Source of the DNA: Ancylobacter dichloromethanicus
GTDB lineage: Bacteria > Pseudomonadota > Alphaproteobacteria > Rhizobiales > Xanthobacteraceae
Assembly (NCBI RefSeq): GCF_018390645.1
Contig: NZ_JAHBGC010000004.1
Coordinates: forward strand, 417,613-481,612
Direction: 5' to 3'
DNA: 64,000 bases
The notes under the pieces are model-generated. The model made no database searches and was not told where the DNA came from. It saw only the letters and a program-made list of their open reading frames with translations. Both the position numbers and the translations under genes were made by a program. This document shows positions 27,276-35,543 of this stretch, piece by piece; positions within the stretch are counted from its first letter, which is position 1, and each line of letters starts with the position of its first letter.

Positions 27276-28121
27276 ATGATCAAGGACATTCTCGTCAGCC
27301 TTCGCGTGGGGGACAATTCGGAAGACGTGGCGGTGGACTACGCGGTCTCCGCCGCCGCTGCGCTCGGCGCGCATCTGACGGGCGTCGCGGTGAGCTACGA
27401 GATCGACGTTCCGCCGGTCTATACCGAGGCCTTCTCCACCGATTTCATCGAGGCGCAGCGCGAGGAGAGCCAGCGCCAGGCGCGCACCTCGGTCGAGCGC
27501 TTCGGCGAGGCGGCGCGCTCGCTCGGTCTTTCCGGCGAGGTGCGGCTGATCGACGGGACCCCGGGCGGCGCCGCCGAACAGATCGGGGTAATGGCCCGGC
27601 TGTACGATCTCACCATCGTCAACCAGGCCGACCCGGACCGGATGGGTCCCGAGGAGGTGATCACCGAGGCGGTGCTGTTCGATTCCGGCCGCCCGGTGCT
27701 GGTGGTGCCGCGCAAGCAGCAGAAACCGTTCTCGGCCAAGCGGATCATGGTCGCCTGGGATGGCGGGCGCACCTCCGCGCGCGCGGTGGCGGAAGCGCGG
27801 GCGCTGCTCGGCCATGCCCATCTGGTCGAGGCGGTGGTGGTGGAAAGCGGCAAGCCGCTGCGCAAGAAGGGCGTCGACCTGCCCGGCGCCGACCTCGCCC
27901 GCCATCTGGCGCGGCACGACAAGACGGTGGAACTGCGCAAGCTGGTGCCGACCGACGGCGAGGGCATTGCCGACGTGCTGCTGAAGGAAGTGGCGGCGCG
28001 CGACATCGACCTCGTGGTGATGGGTGGCTACGGCCATTCGCGGCTGCGCGAATTCGTGCTCGGCGGTGTCACCCGCGACATGCTCGAGCGCATGACCGTG
28101 CCGCTGTTCCTGGCCCATTAA
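27276..28121 (+). CDS. Universal stress protein, two-domain
   Basis: 281-aa cytoplasmic protein made of two USP (UspA) domains, residues about 1-145 and 150-281. The second domain carries VMGGYGHSRLREFVLGGVTRDML, the G-2X-G-9X-G(S/T) ATP-binding signature; the first domain is degenerate. Such proteins help in stress survival, but their reaction is not fixed. The ATG at 27276 has GGGGAGGA upstream. A strong terminator follows at 28146, so the gene is monocistronic. Confidence 0.92.
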   Translation: MIKDILVSLRVGDNSEDVAVDYAVSAAAALGAHLTGVAVSYEIDVPPVYTEAFSTDFIEAQREESQRQARTSVERFGEAARSLGLSGEVRLIDGTPGGAAEQIGVMARLYDLTIVNQADPDRMGPEEVITEAVLFDSGRPVLVVPRKQQKPFSAKRIMVAWDGGRTSARAVAEARALLGHAHLVEAVVVESGKPLRKKGVDLPGADLARHLARHDKTVELRKLVPTDGEGIADVLLKEVAARDIDLVVMGGYGHSRLREFVLGGVTRDMLERMTVPLFLAH

Positions 28122-28145
28122 GGCCCGCGGTCCGTGCCGGAAATC

Positions 28146-28175
28146 AAAGCCCGGCGCCGCGCGCCGGGCTTTCGT
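28146..28175 (+). terminator. Terminator of the universal stress gene
   Basis: Perfect 12-bp stem AAAGCCCGGCGC / GCGCCGGGCTTT with a CGC loop, ending in TTTCG, 24 nt after the stop codon. Confidence 0.85.
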
Positions 28176-28325
28176 GTTTCTGTGCCCGTTTTATGGTTTC
28201 TGTTCGATGCTGCCGGCCGCGCGCCGGGCAAACGCAAGACGATCTTAACCTGTAAAGGGTCAGTTCTGCCGGTGGCTCCAGTATTCCGGTAGGGGTCAAC
28301 GGTTCAGAAATCCGAAAGGAAGACG

Positions 28326-29426
28326 ATGAAGAGACTCCTCGCAACCACGCTGGCCCTGCTGGCCACCGTCAACATGTCTCTCGCCTGCACCGCGGTCGAT
28401 CTCGTCGCCAAGGATGGCAGCGTTGTCGCCGGACGCACCATGGAATGGGCGTTCGACATGAAATGGCAGCTGGTCAGCCAGCCCAAGGGCACCGAACTGA
28501 CTCTGGTCGCGCCGGCCGCCCTCGACCTGCCGGCCCACAAGGTGACGACCAAATACCCGGTCGTCGGTGTGAATGCCGGCATCATCCCCGGCGGGGCGTT
28601 GCTCGACGGCCAGAATTCCGAAGGCCTGTCGATGAGCGGCAATTTCCTGCCCGGCTTCACGCAGTACCAGACGGTGACGAAGGACGATAAGGAATACCAG
28701 ACGGTCCTCACCTTCGGCTCGTGGGCGCTGGGCAGCTTCGCCACGGTGGCGGAACTGCGCGCGGCGCTGAAGACGATGAAGGTGTGGGCGGACGACACGC
28801 TCGCCACCGGCCCGACGCCGGCGACCATTCACTTCGTCTTCGTCGACCGCAGCGGCGCGGGCATCGTGGTCGAATATGTCGGCGGCGAGGTGCAGATCCA
28901 CGACAATGTCGCGCATGTGCTCACCAACGCGCCGACCTATGACTGGCATCTGAACAATGTCCGCAACTATCTGAGCCTCTCGACGGTCGGCGTGTCGAGC
29001 CGCGAGGTTGCCGATGTGAATGTGACCGAACTCGGCCAGGGCGGCGGCATGCTCGGCATGCCGGGCGACTACACCCCGCCCTCGCGCTTTGTCCGCGCGA
29101 CCGTGCTGCGGCACAATGCGACGCAGCCGGAGGATGTCGGCGCGGCGGCGCAGACGGTGGCCCACATCCTCAACAATGTCGACATCCCGATCGGCATCGC
29201 CCAGTTCCACCAGAAGGACGGCACGCTGGGCTCCGACTACACGCAGTGGATCGTGGTCAAGGATCTGACCAACAACAAGCTGATGATCGCCGATTATGAC
29301 AACCGGCTGAACTACCTCACCATCGACCTCGCCCCGCTGTTCGCGCAGACCAAGCCGGCGGCGCGGCTGGTCACCGAGCTGCCCTACCCGAAGACGAGCG
29401 CCGGCGCCGAGGTGCTGGCGCCCTGA
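28326..29426 (+). CDS. Secreted linear amide C-N hydrolase (choloylglycine hydrolase family)
   Basis: 366-aa Ntn-hydrolase of the penicillin V acylase / bile salt hydrolase family. A signal peptide of 20 residues ends at NMSLA, which exposes Cys21 (CTAVDL) as the N-terminal nucleophile. The next conserved parts are AGRTMEWAFDMKW (Arg and the aromatic site residues), DGQNSEGLSMSGNFLPG, and VEYVGGEVQIHDN. Gram-negative members of this type commonly cleave acyl homoserine lactones or penicillin V; which applies here is unknown. The ATG at 28326 follows GGAAGA. It has no clear operon partner. Confidence 0.9.
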   Translation: MKRLLATTLALLATVNMSLACTAVDLVAKDGSVVAGRTMEWAFDMKWQLVSQPKGTELTLVAPAALDLPAHKVTTKYPVVGVNAGIIPGGALLDGQNSEGLSMSGNFLPGFTQYQTVTKDDKEYQTVLTFGSWALGSFATVAELRAALKTMKVWADDTLATGPTPATIHFVFVDRSGAGIVVEYVGGEVQIHDNVAHVLTNAPTYDWHLNNVRNYLSLSTVGVSSREVADVNVTELGQGGGMLGMPGDYTPPSRFVRATVLRHNATQPEDVGAAAQTVAHILNNVDIPIGIAQFHQKDGTLGSDYTQWIVVKDLTNNKLMIADYDNRLNYLTIDLAPLFAQTKPAARLVTELPYPKTSAGAEVLAP

Positions 29427-29507
29427 TCGCCATCGCCGGCCGGCCCCACCGGGCTGGCCGGCGACTTGCATGGGGCCTCTTCGCTCGAAGCGAGGAGGTC
29501 CCGCGCC

Positions 29508-29717
29508 ATGTCGTCGAAGACCAAGCCACCCCGTTCGGTGTCGCCGCCGCCGGCGTCGCCCGTCCCATTTTCGCCGGAACGGGTCCGCGCCTCCGATGCG
29601 TTCGCGGTGGCCTATGCGCGCAAGCGCGGCGGGAGGGTGCGGGTGCGGCCGGATGTGTGGCTGGAACTGCGGGCGGCCGGGGCGGACATGGCGCTCTACA
29701 TCTGCGACACGCGCTGA
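29508..29717 (+). CDS. Small hypothetical protein (69 aa)
   Basis: 69-aa basic protein, Pro/Ser-rich in the first third and then a folded-looking C-terminal part (RVRVRPDVWLELRAAGADMALYICD). No family is recognised. The strong GAGGAGG at 29491-29496 ahead of the ATG and the clean stop favour a real gene. It follows the hydrolase gene by 81 nt and could be its second cistron. There is no signal peptide or membrane segment. Confidence 0.55.
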   Translation: MSSKTKPPRSVSPPPASPVPFSPERVRASDAFAVAYARKRGGRVRVRPDVWLELRAAGADMALYICDTR

Positions 29718-29734
29718 GGCGCCGCCGGGCTTCG

Positions 29735-29764
29735 AGCACGGCACCGGACGTGTCCGGCCGTGCT
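29735..29764 (+). terminator. Hairpin after the 69-aa gene
   Basis: AGCACGG, CA, CCGGAC, a 2-nt tip, GTCCGG and CCGTGCT form a long stem with a small bulge. The run behind it is TTCCC, not a clean T tract, so it is only a possible terminator. Confidence 0.35.
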
Positions 29765-29881
29765 TCCCGGCGTCTGGCCTCAGGCGAGCGCCCGGATTGT
29801 TGGGGAGCGCCAGGTGGCGCCTCTCTTCGCCCGGCCCGCATCGTCACGTGCTGCGGGAGGGGAAACCGCGCGGATCGGTTC

Positions 29882-29958
29882 TGGTACAGCTGGGTGGGCT
29901 CGAACCACCGACCTCCGGTTCCACAGACCGGCGCTCTAACCAACTGAGCTACAGCTGC
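29882..29958 (-). tRNA. tRNA-His (GTG)
   Basis: 77 nt including an encoded CCA. Read on the minus strand it starts GCAGCTGTAGCTCAGTTGG, has the anticodon loop CTGTGGA with GTG at 34-36, and a standard TTCGAGC T-loop. The acceptor stem pairs G1 with U72, has A73, and there is no G-1 pairing partner. Lack of G-1 and A73 in tRNA-His is an established alphaproteobacterial trait, paired with an unusual HisRS. Confidence 0.95.
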
Positions 29959-30133
29959 GTGCCAGAACGGCGCGGAACCTACTTTGGCGGCCCGCGCTTT
30001 GCAAGACCACCGCGCACGCTTCCGCAACCGGGGTGGACAACCTCGGTCGTGCCCCCCATCGGCCGTCGCCCGCGCGTGGCACGCTTCCTGTATGATCTCC
30101 GCTCTGGAATGGGCGAGGGCAGGGGGCATCGTC

Positions 30134-30349
30134 ATGCAGACGTCGGAAACGACCGGGCGCGCGGCGGCGAATCGCGCGGATATCGAAGCATTTCTGGACG
30201 CGGGCCTGAGGGTGGCCGGCCTGCCGCTGGAACCCGAACTGCGCCCGCGCGTGCTGATGCATCTGGAGACCGCGGTGGCGATGGCCGCGCTGGTCGCCGA
30301 CTTCCCGCTTCCCGACGAGGCCGAGCCGGCCCCGGTCTACCGGCCGTGA
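30134..30349 (+). CDS. AtzG-like protein (DUF4089), AtzE partner
   Basis: 71-aa helical protein of the DUF4089/AtzG type. It is GatC-like in size and role: AtzG forms a tight complex with the amidase AtzE and stabilises it. ADIEAFLDAGLRVAGLPLEPELRP and AVAMAALVADFPLPDEAEPAPVYRP are the two typical stretches, with the C-terminal EPAPVYRP. The ATG at 30134 has AGGGGG seven bases upstream. Its stop overlaps the AtzE start as GTGA, so the two are translationally coupled. In Hyphomicrobiales the pair occurs in purine/urea-type or cyanuric-acid-like nitrogen pathways. Confidence 0.85.
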   Translation: MQTSETTGRAAANRADIEAFLDAGLRVAGLPLEPELRPRVLMHLETAVAMAALVADFPLPDEAEPAPVYRP

Positions 30350-31767
30350 GCGCCGCCATGGCTGACGCTCCGGAGGCCGCCGCCCTGCTCGCCGGTCCCG
30401 CCTGCGACCTCGCCGCGGCGGTGCGGGAGGGTAAGGTGAGCGCGCGCGCCGTCACCGAGGCGGCGCTGGCACGGATCGAGGCCGTCGATCCGGTGCTGAA
30501 CGCGTTTACCGATGTCACCCGCGAAAGAGCGCTGGGCGAGGCGGACGCGCTCGACGCCGCGCGGGCGGCGGGAATGACGCTCGGGCCGCTGGCCGGCGTG
30601 CCCTTCGCGGTGAAGAACCTGTTCGACCTCAAGGGCCTGCCGACGCGGGCGGGCGCGAAGATCAACCGCGACCGCGCGCCGGCGCTGCGCGACGCGACGC
30701 TGGTGGAGCGGATGACTGCGGCCGGGGCGGTGTGCCTCGGCGGGCTGAACATGGGCGAATATGCCTATGATTTCACCGGCGAGAACCTGCATGATGGGCG
30801 CTCGGCCAACCCGCATGATCCCGCGCACATGTCGGGCGGCTCCTCGGGCGGCTCGGGCTCGGCGGTGGGCGGCAAGCTGGTGCCGCTGGCGCTCGGCTCG
30901 GATACCAATGGCTCGATCCGCGTGCCGTCTTCCTTCTGCGGTATTTTCGGGCTGAAGCCGACCTATGGACGGCTGTCGCGGGCGCGCAGCTTTCCCTTCG
31001 TCGCCAGCCTCGACCATCTCGGGCCGTTCGCCCGCCATGTCGGCGATCTCGCCGCCTGCTACGACACGCTGCTCGGGCCAGACGCGGACGATCCCGCGCT
31101 TGCCGACCAGCCCTTCGCGCCGACCCTGCCGGCGCTCGACGCGCCGGGCGATCTCAAGGTCGCCGTGCTGGGCGGCTGGTTCGCCCGGCAGGGCACGCCG
31201 CAGGCCTATTCGGCGGTGGCGCGGGCGGCGAAGGCGCTGGGGGCCACGGCCAGCGTGGAGCTTCCCGAGGTCGAGCGGGCGCGGGCGGCGGCGTATCTCA
31301 TCTCGATGGCGGAAGGCGCGGCGCTGCATGAAGGGCGGCTGCGCGCGCGGCCTTTGGATTTCGACCCGGCGGTGCGCGAGCGTCTGCTGGCGGGTTCGGT
31401 GCTGCCGGCGGCGTGGATCGCGAAGGCGCAGATCTTCCGCCGCTGGTTCCGCGAGCGGGCTCTGGCGCTATTGGCCGACTGGGACGTGCTGATCGCGCCG
31501 GCGACGCCGGTGCCGGCGCCGCGCGGCGGGCAGACGACGTTCGTGCTCGACGGGCGCGAAATGCTGGTGCGGCCGAACATCGGCATCTACACCCAGCCGA
31601 TCTCCTTCATCGGCCTGCCGGTGGCCGCCGTGCCGGTCCCGACCGGGGAGCGGCTGCCCATCGGCGTGCAGCTCATCGCCGCGCCGTGGCGCGAGGACGT
31701 GGCGCTACAGGCCGCGCGGGCGCTGGAGCGGGCGGGAATCGCCTTCGCGCCGGAGCCGGTGGTGTAA
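30346..31767 (+). CDS. AtzE-family amidase (1-carboxybiuret hydrolase-like)
   Basis: 473-aa amidase-signature enzyme. The Ser-cisSer-Lys triad is visible: Lys in AVKNLFDLKG, cis-Ser in GGSSGGSGSAV, and the nucleophile Ser in TNGSIRVPSS. It hydrolyses amide bonds of small nitrogen compounds and requires its AtzG partner. FCGIFGLKPTYGR and FIGLPVAAVPV are family hallmarks. The GTG at 30346 overlaps the AtzG stop; an ATG at 30358 is the alternative start and would shorten it by four residues. No AtzD/AtzF-like or urease genes are near, so the substrate is not known. A closely packed minus-strand gene follows. Confidence 0.88.
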   Translation: MSAAMADAPEAAALLAGPACDLAAAVREGKVSARAVTEAALARIEAVDPVLNAFTDVTRERALGEADALDAARAAGMTLGPLAGVPFAVKNLFDLKGLPTRAGAKINRDRAPALRDATLVERMTAAGAVCLGGLNMGEYAYDFTGENLHDGRSANPHDPAHMSGGSSGGSGSAVGGKLVPLALGSDTNGSIRVPSSFCGIFGLKPTYGRLSRARSFPFVASLDHLGPFARHVGDLAACYDTLLGPDADDPALADQPFAPTLPALDAPGDLKVAVLGGWFARQGTPQAYSAVARAAKALGATASVELPEVERARAAAYLISMAEGAALHEGRLRARPLDFDPAVRERLLAGSVLPAAWIAKAQIFRRWFRERALALLADWDVLIAPATPVPAPRGGQTTFVLDGREMLVRPNIGIYTQPISFIGLPVAAVPVPTGERLPIGVQLIAAPWREDVALQAARALERAGIAFAPEPVV

Positions 31768-31770
31768 GGT

Positions 31771-32544
31771 TCAGTCGCGCCGGAAGACGATATTGGCGAT
31801 GAAGCCGACGCACAGGGCGGCCAGGGCGGTGACGATCCCGTAGAGCCAGGGATGGTTCTGCGCGGCGGTGGCCACGGTCTGCTCGAAATCGACCTTCGCC
31901 ACCTCGAAGCCGAGCGTCCCACGCGCGACGAGCGCGCCGTCGGCGAAGGTCTTCACCACCACCTCATAGGTGCCGATGGGCGCCGAGCCGGGAATCGGGA
32001 TGGAGGCGCGGAACACGTTCGGGGCGATGAACTCCACCCCGGCCGGGCGCTCGAAATACAGTCCCTGCGCCTGCTTCACCCTGAGGAAGGCCTGCCGGAA
32101 CGGATCTTCCGGCACCACGTCGGCATAGTCCGAGCCGATGCGCTGCAGCAGGCGGTTATTGTCCAGCCCGGCCTGTTCCCGGCGCAGAATGTCGGGGGTC
32201 GCCATCAGCGCCGGCGCGCGGCTGGCAAGCACGGCGAGATAGGCCGGCGCGGCGAGAAAGCTGCGGCTGTCGACATTGACCCACAGGCCGAGAAATCGCT
32301 CCTTGCGCCAGGTGGTGAAGCTCTCGCTCGGCCCGCGCACGGTGACGATGACGTCCGGCGTCCCGGTGCCGGCCGACGCCGCGCCGGGTGCGATGACGCC
32401 GAACAGGACCAGCGTGTCGCCGGTGAAGTTCGAGGTGATGGTGACGCGGGCCTTGGACAGCGACAGCACGAGCTCCGCGCCCCGCGCCTCGGCGCCGGAC
32501 AGGGCCAGCAGAAGCAGCAGGAGAGGCGCGCCGAGCCGTCTCAT
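31771..32544 (-). CDS. TIGR02186-type membrane-anchored protein
   Basis: 257-aa protein with an N-terminal signal (RLGAPLLLLLLALSGAEA) and one C-terminal membrane helix (WLYGIVTALAALCVGFIANIVF), so most of it faces the periplasm. The beta-rich body starts with ELVLSLSKARVTITSNFTGDTLVLFGVIA, typical of TIGR02186. These proteins are found next to TauE/SafE sulfite exporters in alphaproteobacteria and probably assist them. The ATG at 32544 overlaps the exporter stop, so the two form a coupled pair. Its exact job is unknown. Confidence 0.85.
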   Translation of the reverse strand: MRRLGAPLLLLLLALSGAEARGAELVLSLSKARVTITSNFTGDTLVLFGVIAPGAASAGTGTPDVIVTVRGPSESFTTWRKERFLGLWVNVDSRSFLAAPAYLAVLASRAPALMATPDILRREQAGLDNNRLLQRIGSDYADVVPEDPFRQAFLRVKQAQGLYFERPAGVEFIAPNVFRASIPIPGSAPIGTYEVVVKTFADGALVARGTLGFEVAKVDFEQTVATAAQNHPWLYGIVTALAALCVGFIANIVFRRD

Positions 32545-33467
32545 CGCGCCGCCTCGTCGATCGAGACGGCGTAGAGGTCGGCCGGGGTGACGATCTGGTC
32601 GATGGCGACGCGGATGCCGACGGCGAGCACCAGCAGGCCGAGCAGCAGGCGCAGCCTCTCCGCCCGCATCGCCTGCCCGGCGCGCGCGCCGAACTGCGCC
32701 CCGATCGTGCCCCCGACCATGAGCACCAGGCCGAGCACCGCGTCCACCGTCTGGTTGAGCACCGCATGCATCACGATGGCGGCGGTCATCGTCACCAGCG
32801 TCAGCATCAGCGCGGTGGCGATGGAGGTGAGGGTGGGCACGCGCAACAGGTAGATCAGCGCCGGCACCAGGATGAAGCCGCCGCCAATGCCCATCAGCGC
32901 GCCGAGAAAGCCGATGGCGAAGCCGATCGTCACCACCGGGATGATTGACACATAGATGCGCGACTGGCGGAAGCGCATCTTGAACGGCATGCGCAGGAAC
33001 CAGGGATGCGCCCCGGGCCGCTTCACGCTTGCCTTCTCGCCGCGCCATTCGCGCAGCAGGACGCGCAGGCTCTCCGCCACCATCAGCGAGCCGATGGTGC
33101 CCAGCAAGACGATGTAGGTCACGGCGATGACCAGATCGAGCTGGCCATGGCGCCGCAGCAGCATGAAGGTGACGACGCCGGCCAGCGTGCCGGTAAGGCC
33201 GCCCGCCAGCAGAACCAGCCCCAGCCGCACATCCACCAGCTTGCGCCGGAGATAGGTGAGCGTTCCAGAGAAGGAGGAGGCGGCCATGTGGGTGGAAACG
33301 CTGGCCACCGCGACGGCGGGGGGGACGCCGAGGAAGATCAGCAGCGGCGTCATTAGGAATCCGCCACCGACGCCGAACATGCCGGAGATGAACCCGACCG
33401 CGATCCCCAGCGCGAGGAGCGTGAACACGTTTACCGGCAGTTCCGCTATCGGCAGATAGATCGTCAC
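32541..33467 (-). CDS. Sulfite exporter TauE/SafE family protein
   Basis: 308-aa membrane protein with about eight helices and two TauE/SafE repeats. Repeat signatures are GFISGMFGVGGGFLMTPLLIFLGVPP and GFLGALMGIGGGFILVPALIYLLRVP. It probably exports sulfite or a small organosulfonate, or takes up or sheds similar anions. The start is GTG at 33467 with no clear ribosome site. It is the first gene of the pair with the TIGR02186 gene, divergent from the sugar dehydrogenase across an AT-rich region. Confidence 0.9.
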   Translation of the reverse strand: MTIYLPIAELPVNVFTLLALGIAVGFISGMFGVGGGFLMTPLLIFLGVPPAVAVASVSTHMAASSFSGTLTYLRRKLVDVRLGLVLLAGGLTGTLAGVVTFMLLRRHGQLDLVIAVTYIVLLGTIGSLMVAESLRVLLREWRGEKASVKRPGAHPWFLRMPFKMRFRQSRIYVSIIPVVTIGFAIGFLGALMGIGGGFILVPALIYLLRVPTLTSIATALMLTLVTMTAAIVMHAVLNQTVDAVLGLVLMVGGTIGAQFGARAGQAMRAERLRLLLGLLVLAVGIRVAIDQIVTPADLYAVSIDEAAR

Positions 33468-33794
33468 GGGCAGGTCCGGCGTGGCAGGGCTTATGCCTTG
33501 AAGCCCTTAGCAGGATTCGCGCAACAAGGATTTAACAGGCACCGGCGGCCGGCTGCACGTGCCGCGCATCAATGCGTGATTTTATAATACATTATAAAAG
33601 ATGAAACATCCAATATAGTTATGCATAATGTAGTATTTGAGTGCTACATTTTCAGAAGTGGTAATAATTTTTGGCCGCTACGTTGATTTAGGCGAGGAAA
33701 CGCCAGCTTTGCTGACTTAACGTTTCGGAGCGTCATGCTAGCGTGCCGCCGTCAACGGGCCCGAGCGAGGCCCGGCATGTCTAGGAGGAACCCC
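33468..33794. promoter_or_regulatory. AT-rich divergent region with two inverted repeats
   Basis: 327 nt between the exporter (-) and the sugar dehydrogenase (+). The middle part is strikingly AT-rich for this genome. It contains TTTTATAAT-AC-ATTATAAAA (33580-33599), a 9-bp palindrome, and AATGTAG-N10-CTACATT (33627-33650). Both look like operators or promoter elements of the dehydrogenase gene. No ORF is supported. Confidence 0.6.
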
Positions 33795-35075
33795 ATGTCT
33801 ATTTTCCGACGCGGCCAGCGTTCCGCTGCGCTGCTCGCATCCACCATGTTCGCGGGCGCAGTGATGGTGTCGGCTTCGGCTTATGCCCAGTCGACCGACA
33901 ATATGCAGAAGCTCTCCAACTTCCAGACCACCGGCGCCTCCATGGAAATGGAGACCGTGCCGCAGACCGGCCCGCGCGTCGATGCGTTCAACAAGACGCT
34001 TGCCGGGATCAAGCTTCCCGACGGCTTCAAGATCGCGCTCTACGCGATCGTGCCGGACGCGCGCGAGATGGCGGTCGGCCCGACCACCGGCGTTGTGTTC
34101 GTGGGCACCCGCAAGTCGAAGGTATGGGCCGTCACCGACCGCGACAAGGACCGCGTCGCCGACGAGGTGAAGGTGTTCGCGCCGTCGATCCAGTTCAAGC
34201 TGCCGCACGGCGTGTGCTTCTCCAAGGACGGCTTCCTGTTCATCGCCGAGCAGAACCGGGTGCTGCTGTTCCCGGCGGCCGAGTTCTTCTACGAGGGGCC
34301 GGATGTCGCCGCCTTCGAGGTGGTCAAGCAGGGCGAGCTTATCCCGCCCAGTGAGGAATCCTACAATCACACCGCCCGCGTCTGCCGCATCGGGCCGGAC
34401 GACAAGCTCTACATAACGCTCGGCAATCCCTTCAACGTGTTCGCGCCGGAGAAGTACGACCTCTACAAGAAGAACGGCATCGGCGGCATTGTGCGCATGG
34501 ATCGCGACGGCAAGAATCGCGATGTCTTTGCGTGGGGTATCCGCAATTCGGTGGGCATGGACTTCAACCCGAAGGACAAGACCCTGTGGTTCACCGATAA
34601 TCAGGTCGACGGCATGGGCGACGATATCCCGCCCGGCGAGCTGAACCGCGCCACCAAGGCCAGCCAGAACTTCGGCTTTCCCTATTTCGGCGGCGGTTCG
34701 GTCCGCACGGCCGAATACAAGGACCAGACGCCGCCGGCCGACGCGGTGAAGCCGGAGGTCGAGATGGCGGCCCATGCCGCCGATCTCGGCATGACCTTCT
34801 ACACCGGCAAGCAGTTCCCGGCGAAGTATCGCGGCGGCATCTTCTCGGTGCAGCACGGTTCGTGGAACCGCACCACGCCGGTCGGCGCGCGGGTGATGTT
34901 CACCTCGCTGAACGAGGATGGCACCGCCGCCAAGTCCGAGCCCTTCGCCGAGGGCTGGCTGTCGAACGGAGAGTATCTCGGCCGTCCGGCCTCGGTGGCG
35001 CAGCTCAATGACGGCTCGCTGCTGGTGGCGGACGACACCTCCGGCGCGATCTATCGCATCTCCTACGAGAAGTGA
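33795..35075 (+). CDS. PQQ-dependent sugar dehydrogenase-like protein
   Basis: 426-aa periplasmic beta-propeller enzyme with a signal peptide (SAYAQ cleavage region). It belongs to the soluble glucose / sorbosone dehydrogenase family: LPDGFKIALYAI at the start, LPHGVCFSKDGFLFIAEQNR, FAWGIRNSVGMDFNPKDKTLWFTDNQ and VQHGSWNRTTPVGARV are typical blade motifs that hold PQQ and Ca2+. It should oxidise an aldose or similar alcohol, passing electrons to a cytochrome. AGGAGG precedes the ATG at 33795. The cytochrome c gene follows after 64 nt, forming a likely operon. The sugar is unknown. Confidence 0.88.
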   Translation: MSIFRRGQRSAALLASTMFAGAVMVSASAYAQSTDNMQKLSNFQTTGASMEMETVPQTGPRVDAFNKTLAGIKLPDGFKIALYAIVPDAREMAVGPTTGVVFVGTRKSKVWAVTDRDKDRVADEVKVFAPSIQFKLPHGVCFSKDGFLFIAEQNRVLLFPAAEFFYEGPDVAAFEVVKQGELIPPSEESYNHTARVCRIGPDDKLYITLGNPFNVFAPEKYDLYKKNGIGGIVRMDRDGKNRDVFAWGIRNSVGMDFNPKDKTLWFTDNQVDGMGDDIPPGELNRATKASQNFGFPYFGGGSVRTAEYKDQTPPADAVKPEVEMAAHAADLGMTFYTGKQFPAKYRGGIFSVQHGSWNRTTPVGARVMFTSLNEDGTAAKSEPFAEGWLSNGEYLGRPASVAQLNDGSLLVADDTSGAIYRISYEK

Positions 35076-35139
35076 GCGCCTGCCGCCCCCGCGCCACGTG
35101 GTGCGGGGGCGGTTCTCCCCTTTCTGCCGGGAACACCTG

Positions 35140-35484
35140 ATGAAACGAACCATCTGTCTGTCGCTGTCCGCCGCAGTATCGCTGCTCGCGGCGGCGACGC
35201 TGGCCTGCGCCCCGGCCATGGCGCAGGACGTCAAGGCCGGCCGCGCCAAGGCTTCCGTCCAATGCGCCGTCTGTCATGGCCAGGCAGGCATCGCCGAGCT
35301 GCCGACGGCCGCCAATCTCGCCGGTCAGCAGGAAATCTATCTGGCCAAGGCGCTGGAGGATTTCCGCTCCGGCAAGCGCGTCAACGAGATGATGACGGTG
35401 GTCTCCAAGGGCCTGTCCGACGCCGACATCGCCGATCTCGCGGCGTGGTATGCTTCGATCAAGATCACGGTCGAGACGCCCTAG
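35140..35484 (+). CDS. Class I cytochrome c, periplasmic
   Basis: 114-aa cytochrome with a signal peptide (MAQ cleavage region near residue 29). The haem site is CAVCHGQ, and the axial Met is probably in MMTVVSKGLSDAD. The C-terminal helix YLADL-type reads DIADLAAWYASI. It is about 85 residues after cleavage, a single-haem type. It lies 64 nt after the sugar dehydrogenase gene and is the likely electron acceptor. The weak GGGAAC is the only ribosome site. Confidence 0.9.
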   Translation: MKRTICLSLSAAVSLLAAATLACAPAMAQDVKAGRAKASVQCAVCHGQAGIAELPTAANLAGQQEIYLAKALEDFRSGKRVNEMMTVVSKGLSDADIADLAAWYASIKITVETP

Positions 35485-35504
35485 CCTGGCGTCCGCGCTG
35501 TCTT

Positions 35505-35540
35505 GGCGGGTGCCACGGTCCACCGTGGCGTCCGCCTTTT
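35505..35540. terminator. Terminator of the dehydrogenase-cytochrome operon
   Basis: A 14-bp stem with two G-T pairs, GGCGGGTGCCACGG / CCGTGGCGTCCGCC, TCCA loop and TTTT. It is only 20 nt after the cytochrome stop and just before the stop of the convergent peptidase gene. Confidence 0.85.
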
Positions 35541-35543
35541 CGT

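Noticed and set aside
29470..30345. Long open frame running through the tRNA and into the AtzE gene
   Set aside because: It spans the tRNA-His gene and the AtzG gene in other frames; AtzE has its own coupled start at 30346.
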